A stretch of DNA of 64,000 nucleotides from Eonycteris spelaea (GCA_003508835.1 PUFA01000084.1:7130001-7194000); one strand, 5' to 3'; shown: positions 11,972 through 24,019, numbered from the stretch's first letter. Notes: generated by a model from the sequence alone, not told the origin. Numbers and translations are program-made.

Positions 11972-13028
11972 CATTTTAACATTATTAAGACATCTAACCA
12001 TGAACATGGGATGTTGCTGCATTCATTGTGTCTTTTCTTGTCTTTTTTTAAAATAATTTTTTATCTTTCATATATTAGTTTAAGGTGTACAAGATGGTGA
12101 TGACACATTTATATATCTTACAAAGTGATCACCCTCATATATCTAGTACCCATCTGATACTGGGTTATTCTAATATTATTGACTACATTCCTTCTGCTAC
12201 ACTTTACATCCCTATGACTATTTTGTAACTACCAATTTGTATTCCTTTATACCTTTCACTTTTTCACCTGCCTCCCACAACCACACAAACACCCTCCCAT
12301 CTGGCAAGCATCAAAATGTTCTCTGTATCTATGAGTTTGTTTCTGTTTCATTTTTTTTTTTTAGATTCCACATGTAAGTGAAATCATATGGCATTTGTCT
12401 TTCTCTGACTTCATTCAGCATAATACTCTCTAGGTCCATCCATGTTGTTGCACATGGCAAGATTTCTTTCTTTTTATGGCTGAGTAATATCCATTGTATA
12501 TATGTACTACCACTTCTATAACCATTTGTCAATTGATGGACACCCAGATTGCTTCCACATTTTGGCTATTGTAAATAATGCTGCAATGAACATGTGGATT
12601 CACATGTCCCCTCAAAGTAGTGAATAAATGAGATTACTGGGTTCTTCTTTGTCTCTTATTATGGCCTTTATTTTAAAGCCTATTTCCTCTGGTGGAAGTA
12701 TTGCTACCCTCGGTTTTCTTTTTTTAAATTTCCATTTTCATGAAATATCTTTTGCCATCCTTTTATTTTCAGTCTATGTATGTCTTTCAATCTGAAGTGA
12801 GTCTCTTGTAGGCAGTATATACGAGGGTCTTATTTTACTATCCATTCAGCCACCATATCTTTTGATTGGAGCACTAAATCCATTTACATTTTAAGTAATT
12901 ATTGATAGATATGTAGTTATTGCCATTTTTATTATTCATATTTTATCTTTTTTTTTTTTTTTCCGACTACTCCTTTTTAAAGAAGTCCCTCCAACATTCC
13001 TTGTAATACTTGTTTGGCATTGATAAAC

Positions 13029-13530
13029 TGTTGTGAGAAATGCCTGCAGTTTGGCAGGATGCCTAGTGCTTGGAGCAACACCGTTATCAGAAGCACATGT
13101 GGACTTACAGTCAAGAACACATTGCAGGGAAGGCACACACACCTGACCTAATAGATGTGGACTTACGGTCAAGAACACATTGCAGGGAAGGCGCACATGC
13201 CTGACCTATTCTGGGACATCTTGCTCTAGGGACAAAGATAACACAGTGACTAGAACAAGAAAAGATACTTAAGAGGAGATAGCTGAGAAACACAGAGGTG
13301 GCTTTGAGACTGGATCTGGGAGCTAGCTGTAGTTTGTATCCAGCTAATATCTACTGACTTTAGAGTAACAATTGCTTAATAACAAAGCCAGCATTATTGT
13401 AGAACTTAATAAAAGGCCATGGAGACAAGGGTGGGGGATACTATCATTGCCATTCATCCCCTCTCCCTTATCCATGTTAGTAAAAGCATTTCTAGACTCC
13501 GACTCTTCTTCCTAACCGTCTTCCACAACA
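13029..13530. mobile_element. Solo LTR of an endogenous retrovirus, inserted in L1 copy B
   Basis: The 502-bp block begins TGTTGTG and ends CACAACA, a perfect inverted terminal repeat with TG...CA ends. It is flanked by the 6-bp direct repeat ATAAAC at 13023-13028 and 13531-13536. On either side L1 copy B text continues without loss. A TTAATAAAAGG motif near 13407-13417 could serve as TATA box or poly(A) signal in plus orientation. No viral gene is present. A 6-bp duplication and TGTTG start suggest a class II (betaretrovirus-like) LTR; that class is inference. Near the left end it contains a tandem 58-bp duplication. Confidence 0.85.
13097..13208. repeat. Tandem 58-bp duplication inside the solo LTR
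   Basis: Two 54-bp copies starting ATGTGGACTTAC (13097-13150 and 13155-13208) are separated by 4 bases and differ at only a few positions (CAG/CGG and CACACACA/CGCACATG). If the LTR is in plus orientation this lies in U3, where duplicated enhancer blocks are common. Confidence 0.85.
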
Positions 13531-16500
13531 ATAAACTCCTTTAGCTTTTTCTCGTGTGGGAAGTTATTACCTGTCCTTCAGTTCTAAACGATAGCTTTGC
13601 TGGGTAGAGTATTCTTGGTCGTAGGTCCTTGCTTTTTATCATTTTGAGTATTTTGTAGCCTGAAAAGTTCTTGTTGAGAAATCAGCTGACAGTTTTAGGG
13701 AGTGCCCTTGTAGGTAACTAACTGCTTTTCTCTTGCTGCTTTTAAGATTCTCTCTTTGTGTTTAACCTTTGGCATTTCAATTAGGATGTGTCTTGGTGTG
13801 GGCTTCCTTGGGTTCAATCTTGCTTGGGACTCTCTGTGCTTCCTGGGCTTGTATATCTAATTCCTTTGCCAGGTTAGGGAAGTTTTCCATCATTATTTCT
13901 TCAAATAGGTTTTCAATTTCCTTGCTCTAACTCTTCTCCTTCTGGTACTCTTAGGATGTCAATGTTGGTATATTTGACATTGTCCTAGAGGCTCTTTTAA
14001 ACTAGCCTCATTATTTTGGATTCTCTTTTCTTGCTGTTGTTCTGATTGTTTATTTTTTTTTTCTGCCACCTTAACTTCTAAATCACTGATTTTGATCCTC
14101 TGCTTTATCTAATGTACTATTGATTCTCTCTAATGTAGTCTTTGTTGCAGTTATTAGTCTTCATTTCTGACTGGTTCCCTTTTATAATTTCCATTTCCAT
14201 TTTTATGTTTTCTATCTTTTTGTTAAAGTTCTTACTGAGTTCATCTACTCTTCCCTTATGTTCATTGAGCATCCTTATAACCAGTATTTAAACTCTGTAT
14301 CTGGTAGATGGCTTGTCTCCATTCTATTCAGTTCTTTTTCCAGAGCTTTGTTCTGTTTTTACACTTGAGATGTGTTTCTTTGTTTCATCATTTTGGCTGC
14401 CTACCTGTGTTTCTTTCTGTGTATTAGAAGGGCTCCTATGTCTCCCGGTCTTAGTAGAGTAGCCTTATGTATTAGGTGTCCTGTGGGATCCAGAGATGCA
14501 GTCTTCCCTGATCTGGGTGCTCCAGATACATCCGTTGTATGGGTTGTGTTGGGTCCTTCTATTGTAGTTGATCTTTGGTTGCTATTTGTATACCAATAGG
14601 AAGGATTATCCTCAGGTTGATTTATTGTGAGATCTGGCCAGTGAGGAACTGACTTTACAAAGCAGGATTCACTTTAGCAGGGCTTTGGTACCTTCCCAGT
14701 CTGCCCTTTGGGTGTATGGTCTTCTGATGTAGCCTCAGGTGGTACTTCAGCTCAACAAATGAACAATGACTTCTGCAAGCAATTCTGTCTAAAAGAAAAA
14801 TGCCCCTCTGGCCCTCACTGTGAAGCCAGACAACTCAGTTTTTCTGTAAGTCCCTGGTACTTTTCAAGCTGATGCCCCTACACCAGAGCTCTGAGTGAGT
14901 GAGTCTGCTGGTAAGTCCCTGTGTGGCCCTTTAAGAAGAATGTCTGTGACTCCAGCTGCCCTCAGTCTCACTCAGCCATGATCTCCAACTGTTTTTCACA
15001 GCCAGAAATTGTAGAGACTTTTGCTAGCCACCAGAACCTTGGGCTGGGGAGCCTGGTATGACGCTAAGACCCCTTGCTCCTCCTGGGGAACCTCCACAGC
15101 TGAAATATCCCTCCTGATGCTCAAATGGCCACACACGGGTGTGCGATCAGCTCATTCCATGTCTTTGCCCCTTTTACCAGTATCAAAGTGACCTCTTATG
15201 TATGTCTCCTGTTGTAGGACTTCTGTTCAGCTATACTTGAGATGACTCCTAATGATGTCTGTTCTATAATTTGTTGTAATTTTGATGTGGTCATGAAGGG
15301 AGGCAAGTATATACATTTACCTACTCAATCATCTTGACCAGAAGCATCCTGTTGTGTCTTTTCTAATTTCTTTTATTAGTGCTTTATAATTTTTCAGTAA
15401 CAAGTTATTCACCTTCTTAATTTGGTCTATTTCTAAATATTTTATTCCTTTTGGTGCTATTGTAATGAATTACTTTTCTTAACTTCATTTTCAGATAGTT
15501 CATTGTCAGCAGATAAAAACACAACTAATTTTTCTATGTTGATTTTGTATCCTGCAACTTTGTTGAATTTACTTTTTCTAATGGTTTTTCTTCATGGTAT
15601 CTTCAAGGTTTTCTATATATAAAATGATGTCATCTGAAAACAGGGACAATTTTACTTCTTCCTTATTAATTTCTATGTTTATTTCTTTCTCTTGCCTAAT
15701 TGCTCTGGCTAGCACTGCCAATACTATGTTGAACAGAAGTTCAGGCATCCATGCCTTGTTCCTAATCCTAGAGGTAAAGTTTTCAGTTTTCACTCTTGTG
15801 TGTGATGTTAGCTATGGGCTTTCCATATATTACCTTAATTATGATATATTTTTCTTCTATTTCTAGGTTTTTTTCAGAATTTTGTATCATTAAAGTGTGT
15901 TGAATTTTTTCAAAATTTTTTTTTTCTACATGTATTGGATGATCCTGTGATTTTTATTCTTTATTCTGTTAATGTGGTGTATTATATTAATTTTCAGATG
16001 TGAACCATCCATGCATTCCGGATAAATCCCACTTGGTCACGGTGTAGCACCCTTAATATGCTGTTGGATTTGTTTGCTAATATTTTGTTGAGGATTTTTG
16101 CATCTATATTGATTTAGGGATATTGGTCAGTTGTTTTCTTTTCTTATGGTCTTTACTGGTTTTGCTATCAGGGTAATGTTGGCATCTTAAATGAATTTGG
16201 AAGTATCTCTCTCTTTCATTTTTCTTGACATAATTTGAGAAGCATTGACATTAATTCTTATTTAAATGTCTGATAGAATTCATTAGTGAAGCTATCTAGT
16301 GTTGGCCTTTTCTTTTGGAAGGTTTTGATTATTATTTCAATTCCATACTAGTTGTAGGTCTGCTGTAGATCTGTTCAGACTTTCTAACATTTTCACAATT
16401 TAGTCTTGATAGGTTGTATGTTCCTAGGAATTTATCAATTTTTTTCTGGGTTATCCAAAGTTTGTTGACATATAATTTTTTATAGTAGTCATAATTATTT

Positions 16501-17410
16501 TATTTCTGTGGCATCAATTGTAATGTCTCTTCCTTCATTTCTGATTTTTATTTATTTGAGTCTTCTCTTTTCTTTTCTTAGTCTAGCTAATGGTTTGTCA
16601 ATTTTGTTTTATCTTCTCAAAAGAAACTAAGTTTTGTGAGTTTTTGTATTATTTTTTCTACTTTATAGTTTATTTCTGCTTTAATCTTTGTTACTTCCTT
16701 TGTGCTCACTTTGAGCTCAGTTTTTTCCTTCTTTTTCTAGCTCCTTAAAGAGTAAAGTTAGATGTTTTTATGCAATGTCTATCAATATCCTCACAGTATT
16801 TTTTTTACAGAATACAAAAAAAAATTTTTTTTCTACAATTTTTATAAAACATAAAAGACCATTCATAGTCAAATCCAGAAAGAAGAATGAAGAATGAAGC
16901 TAGATGCACCATATTACCTGATTTCAAAATACAGTAAAATGCTACAGTAATCAAAACTGTATGGAACTAGCATAAATACAGACATATGGACCAATGGACT
17001 AAAATAGAGAGCTCAGAAATAAACTCATACATACATGATCAACTCATCTTTGACAAGAGTGCCAAGAACACACAGTTGGGAAAGCATTATCTCTTCAACA
17101 AATGATATTGGGAAAATTGGATATCCACAAGCAAGTGAATAAAATTTAGCTTGTATTTTACACCATATGGAAAAATCAACTCTAAATGGTTCAAAGACTT
17201 AAATATATAACCTGAACTCTGAAATTCCTAGAAGAACACATAGAGGAAAGCTTCATGATAGTGGCCTTGGTAATGATTTCATGGATGTGACACCAAAGCA
17301 TGGGCAACAAAAGCAAACAGACAAGTTAAACTATATCAACCTAAAAACCTTCTGCACAACAAAGGGAACAAAAGAGGGGAAGGGCCTACAGAATGGGAGA
17401 AAATATTTTC

Positions 17411-17785
17411 AAGAGTCCTTAAGAGTCATAAAGCCCATTTTTCATGCAACTGTTGGTTTCCCATTTTTACATTTAAGACTGTTACCTATTTACTTTGTTC
17501 CAGATATGAAATGGGAAACAATTACTCAGATACATTGGCGTGTAGTTCCAAGTAAGCAATGACATTGGTCATTCTTGGGGTTTGTTCTCCATCTGAATCT
17601 TGGTCTTGCCTCAGTACCAAAGTAGATGGGACTATCTTGAACCTCTGCACCTTATTTCTTCCAATTACAGTCACATCATCTGACCTAATGAATTCTAAAA
17701 TTCATTTACATTTTTTAGGGCATGTTTCAGGTATGTTTTAAAATTAATCAGTGCTAATAATAAAAGATAACATGACCTTTGAAAA
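17411..17785. other. 375-bp non-L1 block inside L1 copy C
   Basis: L1 text breaks after 'gggagaaaatatttt' (about 17396-17410) and resumes at about 17786 with 'gtatatttgcaaacc', the expected next bases. The block between is not L1 and I do not recognise it. On the minus strand it carries a 56-codon open frame with text such as KVQRFKIVPSTLVLRQ, ending in TAA at about 17520. There is no poly(A) tail or clear target-site duplication. It may be a fragment of a processed gene copy or an unknown mobile element. Confidence 0.5.
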
Positions 17786-18764
17786 AAGTATATTTGCAAA
17801 CCTTATATCTGATAAGAGGTTAATCTCCAAAATATATAAAGACTTCCTGCAACTCAATAGCAAAAAAATGTTAATAACACAACTAAAAAGTAGTCTAAAG
17901 ATTTGAACAGGTATTTTTTCCAAAGAAGGCACACTTAACAGATATATGAAGAAATGCTCAATGTTACTAATTATCAAGGGAGTGCAAATCAATATTACAA
18001 TGAGATATCAACTGACTCTTGTCAGGATGTCTATTAACAAAAAAATTGAAAGACAAGAAACATTGGTGAGGATGTGGAGGAATTGGATTGTTTCTTGTTA
18101 TTGGTGGGAATGCAAAATGGCACAGCAACTATGGAAAACAGTATTAAGGTTTCTCAAAAAATTAAAATTAGAAGCACATATTATCCAATCCCACTTTTGG
18201 ATATTTATCCAAAAGAATTGAAATCAGGATCTCAAATCGATATTAATATTTACATGTTTATTACATCACTATGCACAATAGCCAAGGTGTGGAAATAATC
18301 TAAGCATCCATCTACAGATAAATGGCTAAAAGAAATGTGGTATGTACATACTCTGGAATACTATTCAGCCTTAAAAAAGAAGGAAATTGTGAAATATTTG
18401 ATAACATAGATAAACCTCAAGGGCATTACACTAATTGAAATAAGCCAGTCACAGAATGACAAATGACGCATGATTCTACTTATGTGGTATCTAAAATAAT
18501 CAAATCAAAATTCTATAGAACTAAGAGTAAAATGGTGATTTCCAGGGGCTGGGCAGAGGAAGAAATAAGGAGTTAATGATCAACAGGCATAAGTCAAGCA
18601 CATGCATAAGTTCTAGAGAGCTGCTGTACCACACTGTTCATATAATCAATGATACTATATTTCATGCTTAAAACTTTATGAAGAGGTAGATCTCATGTTA
18701 TATGTTCTTACTACAATAAAAATAAAATTTGTAAAAATTAAAAATAAAATGATAAAAATCAGCA

Positions 18765-19950
18765 TAAATATTTTTAAAATTGAATAAGCCAATAACTCTG
18801 AAAGCAACTAAATTTAAATGAAAGAATTCCCCTGCCAAAAACTGATAGATCCAGATGGTTTTAAGGAATAGAAATCTCTGTCTTATACATGTTTCAAAAA
18901 GGAGAAATATTAAATGATGAAACTTTCCTTGAGGCTGGTGTTAATTTTAAAACCTTTATTTGAAATGTTTATTTCAAAGCCAGTGAAAAATATCAATTAA
19001 AAAATAAAATTATAGTTCTGTTTTACTTATAAATAAACTTTTCAGAATGGTTAAACATTAGAAAATCTGTCCATCTAATTAAATCTATTAGTGGAAAATT
19101 CTTCTATGAAAAATTCATATGACTTTTAACAAATACACACACAAAAATTAAGTTCAACACGCTATATATGATAAAACCACAGAAAATAGAAGTAATAGAA
19201 CATTTTTTAAACTTGATAATATGCTTAATGGCCAAACTGCAACAAATGCCAAATTTAGAGAAATTTTAGACACAATCTTTAAATTCAGAAACAAGACAAA
19301 GATAACCATTGTTATTTTCTATTTTTAAAAAGGACATAAGGATTGGAAAGAAAGAAGCAAAAAATGTCATTATGTGCAAGAGAGAGATGATCATCTCCAT
19401 AGAAAACCATTAGATTAACAGAAAAACTTTGAATTAATAAAGAATTTAGCAAAGTTTCCAAATACGGGTTAATTTACACAGCCAAGAACTGTTCTTAAAC
19501 CACTAATAACCAGCTAGAAATTTTTATTTTTTTAAAAAAAGATGCTATTCATTATTATAGTGGACAAATTAAAAAATACCAAGGAATTAACATACCAAAA
19601 AATCACACTAAACCCATAGATAGAAAATTTTTTAACTTTCCTAAAAGACATTCAGAAAGACTTAAATAAATGGAGGATGTATATATAAGTGAATCAAATT
19701 ATACTGTAAAGATAGCAATACTCCCTAAATTAAATTAAATATATAAATTCAATGTAAGTCTAATTAAAATTCCAGCCGTATATCTTTTAAGAACTTAAAC
19801 TTATTTTATGCTATGTGTGTGTGTATCCCTGAATAGACGCATTATGAAAACAAAATGGGAATCTCTCCTAAAGATATTTTAACGTATAACAGAAAACTAT
19901 AGTAATAAAATCCATATATATATTTTGAAGAGGTAAGAAGTTAAACAATG
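18765..19950 (+). mobile_element. L1 copy E, middle segment
   Basis: ORF2 text of an old L1M-type element resumes after copy C ('cctgccaaaaactgatagat', 'aaatttagagaaattttaga', 'aacagaaaactatagtaata'). It runs to the left flank of the LTR at 19951. Many stops; noncoding. Confidence 0.6.
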
Positions 19951-20725
19951 GCACTATCACTACAGCGCTTAGTTGTCTGCACTGTGTGAATGGGCTGGGT
20001 CATTGGATCCCCATGAGAGATTTGCGTGGAGGTCTTTTGCTTAAAGAAGAAAGACACACAGTAGAGAAAGAGTAGCAAGAAGAAGCGATTTTATTAATTA
20101 TATTATTATTTATTAATTTTATTATTATTTATTTATAAGTAAAGCAAAGTACGCTTGGGAGAAGTCCAAGTGGGCACTTTGACAGAAGATCGAGTCCCCT
20201 GAGGAGGTGAGGGCCAGGGGTTTATATTAGTAATAAAGTTTCTTTGTTCTCCTTCTGTCTCTTCCATCCCAAATTTCCAGCTCCTCCCTCTGAACGTCTC
20301 ACCCTGGCCGAGGAATGTGTGGTGCATGCCCTAGATGCCTGTGCTCTGGCGATTCTGAGTATAGCCACATGCTCAGTTAACTAATTTTGCCCATACTAGC
20401 TGAGCTCCCTTAGAGTAAAGTCATATAGTCGTCCTCTGTAGTTAACTGACCGTGGGGGAGACATCAGAAGCAGCCAGATATCTTGTTTTTCTGTCTAGTT
20501 TTGGGTAAACATTTAACTGTAATGTCCTGTTACGTACATTTTTCTACTAAACGGGTCTTGGAGTCTCATTAACCCTTCATTGTCCTTCTCCCTCTGGCTC
20601 ATATCTCCCTATCTACCTACCCTTATCAGCAGAAAGTTTTACCTGGGAGAGCTGGAAGTAAAGCTGATCAGAAGGGAAAGAACAGGTTTTATAGCAGCAG
20701 ATATTAGAAAATCTAGCTCACTACA
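19951..20725 (-). mobile_element. Solo LTR-like element, inserted in L1 copy E
   Basis: Read on the minus strand the block starts TGTAGTGAGC. It has a TATA-like AATATAAACC (about 20231-20222), an R-like stretch with GGGGACTCGATC, a poly(A) signal AATAAA within an AT-rich tract, then a U5-like pyrimidine-rich end. A 5-bp repeat CAATG flanks it at 19946-19950 and 20726-20730. The right terminus is not the usual CA. No viral gene is present. The layout resembles gammaretrovirus-like (ERV1) LTRs; the class is inference. Confidence 0.55.
20088..20142. repeat. AT microsatellite-like tract in the LTR
   Basis: Irregular TTATTA/ATTATTT units follow the poly(A)-signal region of the LTR at 19951-20725. 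Probably an expanded AT-rich segment of the LTR. Confidence 0.7.
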
Positions 20726-20730
20726 CAATG

Positions 20731-21260
20731 ATAATTAACATTATATACCCTACATTATGTACTAAGGTGTGAAGACCTAAATATGAAATAGAAAATATGA
20801 AGATAATAAATATGATTATATTATTGCGAAAAGAGGTGAATGACGACTTCTTAAGTAAGACCTCATACTCATACTGTTAGGTGAAAATGGATGGATTTAA
20901 CAATACTAAGTCATTAAAAAGACTTCTGCTCTTTCAATGACATAACTGAGAAATTTAAGAATGATGCCATGTAAGGAGCAATAATCAAGATCTAGTCTGT
21001 AAAGAATCTAGAATACAAAGAATTTCTGTGAATATAGGCAACCAACCAGAAATCACAGGAAGATGCAGATAAGAACTTCACAGAAGGGGAAACCTAAATA
21101 ACTAACAATATATGAAGACATGCTTATACTTATTAATAATCAGGGAAAAAAACACAAAGCAGCCATTCATTTGGTGATGGTGGGAATGGCCCTGAATCAG
21201 GGGATGAACAGAAGCGTTCAAACACATTAGTATAACCTCATCTGAAACCTCTAGTTCATG
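20731..21260 (+). mobile_element. L1 copy E, right segment
   Basis: Diverged distal ORF2 text of an old L1, such as 'gaaggggaaacctaaataac' and 'cttattaataatcaggg' followed by 'ggtgatggtgggaatgg', continues beyond the LTR. Highly mutated. Confidence 0.6.
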
Positions 21261-21949
21261 AAACTGTATCATATAAACAAATCTTTGTTTCCATTTATTT
21301 AAAAAATGATACTTGCTGCTGCCAAATAGATGATTTAATACGGGAGGTTAAGTCGTATATTTAAAGTATACACAATGGCAGCAAAAATCAACACACCCTG
21401 CAAATTGTGTGTAGGAGGAAAATCGCTCATAAGTCTCCATTTCAGGCTGTCTCAGCCGGAATGTGGTTTCAAGTGCATTCTCTGACCTAAGGATATAATA
21501 ATATTGATGCATCCATAGTTGAATATAACCCAAACACTTCTAATGATCTACACAGAACATTATAAAGTACTGCCATTATAAGAGTATGCTATGAAGAAAA
21601 ATAGGGAGATTCAGATTCAAATTCTCTTGATCAAAATATCTTTTCAATGCTTAGTTTGGGATAAAAGTACACCAATACAGAATTTGCAAGTTATTTCTAC
21701 TCTATAATAGTGAGTCATAATTTATGATTTATCCTTTGGAGAACATACCCACTATACTCAAAAATTTATATCTCTTGTTCTTATATGCTCTGTATTTCAT
21801 TCAAATTCATATATATAGATAATTAACATAGTCCCTTGGATGTCAAATAGGCATCTGAAAATTGACATATTCAAAATAGAATCATCATTTTGTTCTTCCT
21901 TTATTTTTTCCCATATTTGTAAAAGGTTCCTTCATCTATGCCAAAAAGT
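21261..21949. other. Unassigned AT-rich sequence
   Basis: I see no gene and no repeat I can name in this stretch. Confidence 0.4.
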
Positions 21950-22415
21950 TTAGAATCACCACAATAATTTTTCTCTTTCACTCTTTTCCCACACCTTATT
22001 CTTCAGCACATCTTGTCATCCTGAACATATTCTTAATCCTTCAATTCCCTCTGCTACCATCCTAGTCCAGACCATTATTGATCCCCATCTTATCTTCATT
22101 TATAGCAATTATCTCTTCAAAAATCTCCTTTCTTTCATTCTTGACTTGCAAGAAACTCTGTCCACACTTCAGCAAGAGAGATCTTTTTAAAGTATAAAAT
22201 GAAATCCTTGTACTTTCTTGTTTTAACCACTTCAGTGGACTGATATTGCAAATAGTAAAACACCCAAATACCTTTCCAGGCCTTACTTTTTATGGCTCCC
22301 ATCTCTATTTCTAAATCATTGTTTTAGCTACACTGACATTTTTTTCCCCACCTTGGGACACACAAACCTCATTTGGTTTACACAAACAGTTCGTTTCGTT
22401 CGTTCTTTCTTCTCT

Positions 22416-22446
<31 letters not shown>

Positions 22447-22790
22447 TTTCTTTCTTTCTTTCTTTTTTCTTTCTTTCTTTCTTTCTTTCTTTCTTTTTTT
22501 TTCTTTCTTTCTTTTTTTTTGTCTTCATCAAGAACTTCACTCACAACTTTTTTTTTCCACTCAGTTTCTCAGTTTAAATGTCACCTCTTCAGAGAGACCA
22601 TGCAACATAAACTAGCCCCATAGGCTTTTTTCAATTGTATCATTCTGTTTTTATTTTCTAATAGTACTTATTACTACCCAATATTTTTTGTTGTCTGTCT
22701 GTCTCCCCTACTGAGAATAATGCATAGCAATGTATCAGCACTCCAGAAGTATTTGTTGAATAAATGAGTCTATATTTAATCACGATAGTC
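21950..22790 (+). mobile_element. L2 LINE 3' part
   Basis: Plus-strand text follows L2: 'accatcctagtccagaccat', 'gagatctttttaaagtataa', 'aatgtcacctcttcagagag', and the end 'agtatttgttgaataaatga'. It is interrupted by a TTTC microsatellite. This is an ancient mammalian family. Confidence 0.75.
22397..22520. repeat. (TTTC)n microsatellite
   Basis: Pure and slightly interrupted TTTC/TTCTTTC units sit inside the L2 copy. Open frames here on both strands are only F/S/L or K/E/R repeats and are not genes. Confidence 0.95.
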
Positions 22791-22942
22791 CTGTAAAGTA
22801 ATACCAATTTCATCTTACTGTGGCTTTGTCTGGTAGATTAATTTCAAGCTTCCAATCTCAGCTTTTCCCACCACTTAGTGCATTTCCCACCCACTGATTG
22901 TCTGAAGTTCACAAGCTATCTCGTGTCAAAAATCAGTCCTCG

Positions 22943-23211
22943 GGCACTTCCATAGAGTAGTGAATAGCACATCTAATTTACACACAGAAGTTCCTGGGTT
23001 TGAACCCCAGCAGGGCCCCAGCCCAGAAACCTCCCCATCCCCTGGGTGTGCTAGGCCAGAGTGTGCAAGGCCCCGAGTGCGCCAAGCCCTGGGCCCCGGG
23101 CCCTGGGTGCATGGGAAGAGATGCTCCACCTTCAGAGATCCAGTTCTTAAGGGGAGACAGCAACCTCCATAGGTGAGGGGTGGAAGTGGAGTGGGGAGGA
23201 ATTAAAAAAAA
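22943..23211 (+). mobile_element. tRNA-Val-derived SINE
   Basis: The first about 70 bases (22945-23015) align along their whole length with a eukaryotic tRNA-Val: a TAGAGTAGTGAATAGCAC box A region, CTAATTTACAC at the anticodon arm and GGGTTTGAACCCC at box B. A GC-rich body of about 180 bases rich in GGGCC/CCTGGG and an A tail follow. The 13-base repeat AAAATC(A/T)GTCCTC brackets it (about 22930-22942 and 23212-23224). It is the only clear SINE of this type in the window and much GC-richer than its surroundings. The family name is unknown to me. The tRNA-like part cannot be a working tRNA because the anticodon arm is not paired. Confidence 0.8.
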
Positions 23212-23224
23212 AAAATCTGTCCTC

Positions 23225-24015
23225 AAGAAAGAATCTTAAACTCAATTTACCATAGGCATGAATTACTAACAGCTGACCTTTCTAATGATCTCAATTAGGG
23301 TATCATTTGAACAAAGATAAATCTTTGACTGCAAGAATTACCAAGCATATGGAAAAGAGTTTTCCATGATATTTCTTTTCATGAAAAATTTTGACAGAGC
23401 TTTTGGAACAGGTTTTGTTTTTTTTTTTTTCAGATTTGAAACTACCCACATATTACCTGCCTTCTCTATCGCAGATGGGTAGAAACATGACTTACTTTTT
23501 CTTTCTCTGAACAATATGAAGAATGATAAAGGAAGTACATAGAAAATTATGCGTGTAACAACCATAGGCAGCCAAATATAAGAAAAACCAGAAGTACCTG
23601 AAACACACAAACCAGAAACACATTCTTTGTGACTATACTTCTTTTCTATACACTATGCTGACATTTTGATACTTTTAATTCCACAACGCTCTTTTTGATA
23701 TACAACTGCTTGGTTGACATTGAAATGGATGTTTTAAGATTATTTGCCAAATTCCATTTTACAAAGGAATATACTAATGCATATTCAATTCAAAGGCAGA
23801 TATTTCATATCATCCCACAACTCTTAAGAATAAAAAAAGATATAACCACCTAAATATTCACCTAGATATAACCACCAAAAAATGTTTAATCAAAATAGAA
23901 TATAAGCACTTGATAAAATATTACCCAATTACTAAAGTGGAATTTCCAAAGAGTATGTAATAATCTCTGAAAATAAATTTATAATAATATTATTAGCATT
24001 TAAGATTAATGTTCT
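23225..24015. other. Unassigned AT-rich sequence
   Basis: There is no recognisable gene. Short open frames here are closed by stops in every direction and show no domain. Confidence 0.4.
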
Positions 24016-24019
24016 CAGC

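Larger units (their letters stand above)
12039..15351 (-). mobile_element. L1 copy B lacking most of ORF2, inserted in copy C
   Basis: This is a minus-strand L1 with both ends: 3' UTR and ORF2 C-terminus at the left (12045-12640, including MDLESIMLNEVRE), then the ORF2 N-terminus, ORF1 and a GC-richer 5' UTR running to about 15351. The exact 13-bp repeat TTGTGTCTTTTCT flanks it at 12026-12038 and 15352-15364. About 3 kb of ORF2 is missing: endonuclease text ending at the RDKE stretch joins directly to the distal part of ORF2 near 12640. A 502-bp solo LTR interrupts it. All reading frames are broken. Confidence 0.85.
11972..18764 (+). mobile_element. L1 copy C with inverted 5' part, inserted in copy E
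   Basis: Two L1 segments sit head to head. 11972-12038 plus 15352-about 16790 reads as ORF2 on the minus strand; about 16860-18764 reads as the distal ORF2 and 3' UTR on the plus strand. This is the signature of twin priming. The RT block is visible on the minus strand (15578-15793, [12 protein letters not shown]). Near-identical flanks taaaaatttttaaattga (11954-11971) and taaatatttttaaaattga (18765-18783) look like the target-site duplication. Copy B later landed in the inverted part, and an unrelated 375-bp block sits at 17411-17785. Confidence 0.75.

Noticed and set aside
12039..15351. Splicing of L1 RNA as the cause of the ORF2 deletion in copies B and D1
   Set aside because: Comparison with the longer copies shows no GT at the left edge of either missing segment, so canonical splicing does not explain the joints.
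22311..22615. Four overlapping open frames rich in K/E/R or F/S/L
   Set aside because: They are translations of the TTTC microsatellite on both strands.
22945..23015. Possible tRNA-Val gene
   Set aside because: Stems are mispaired, the anticodon loop has extra bases, and the unit ends in a SINE body and A tail with target duplications.
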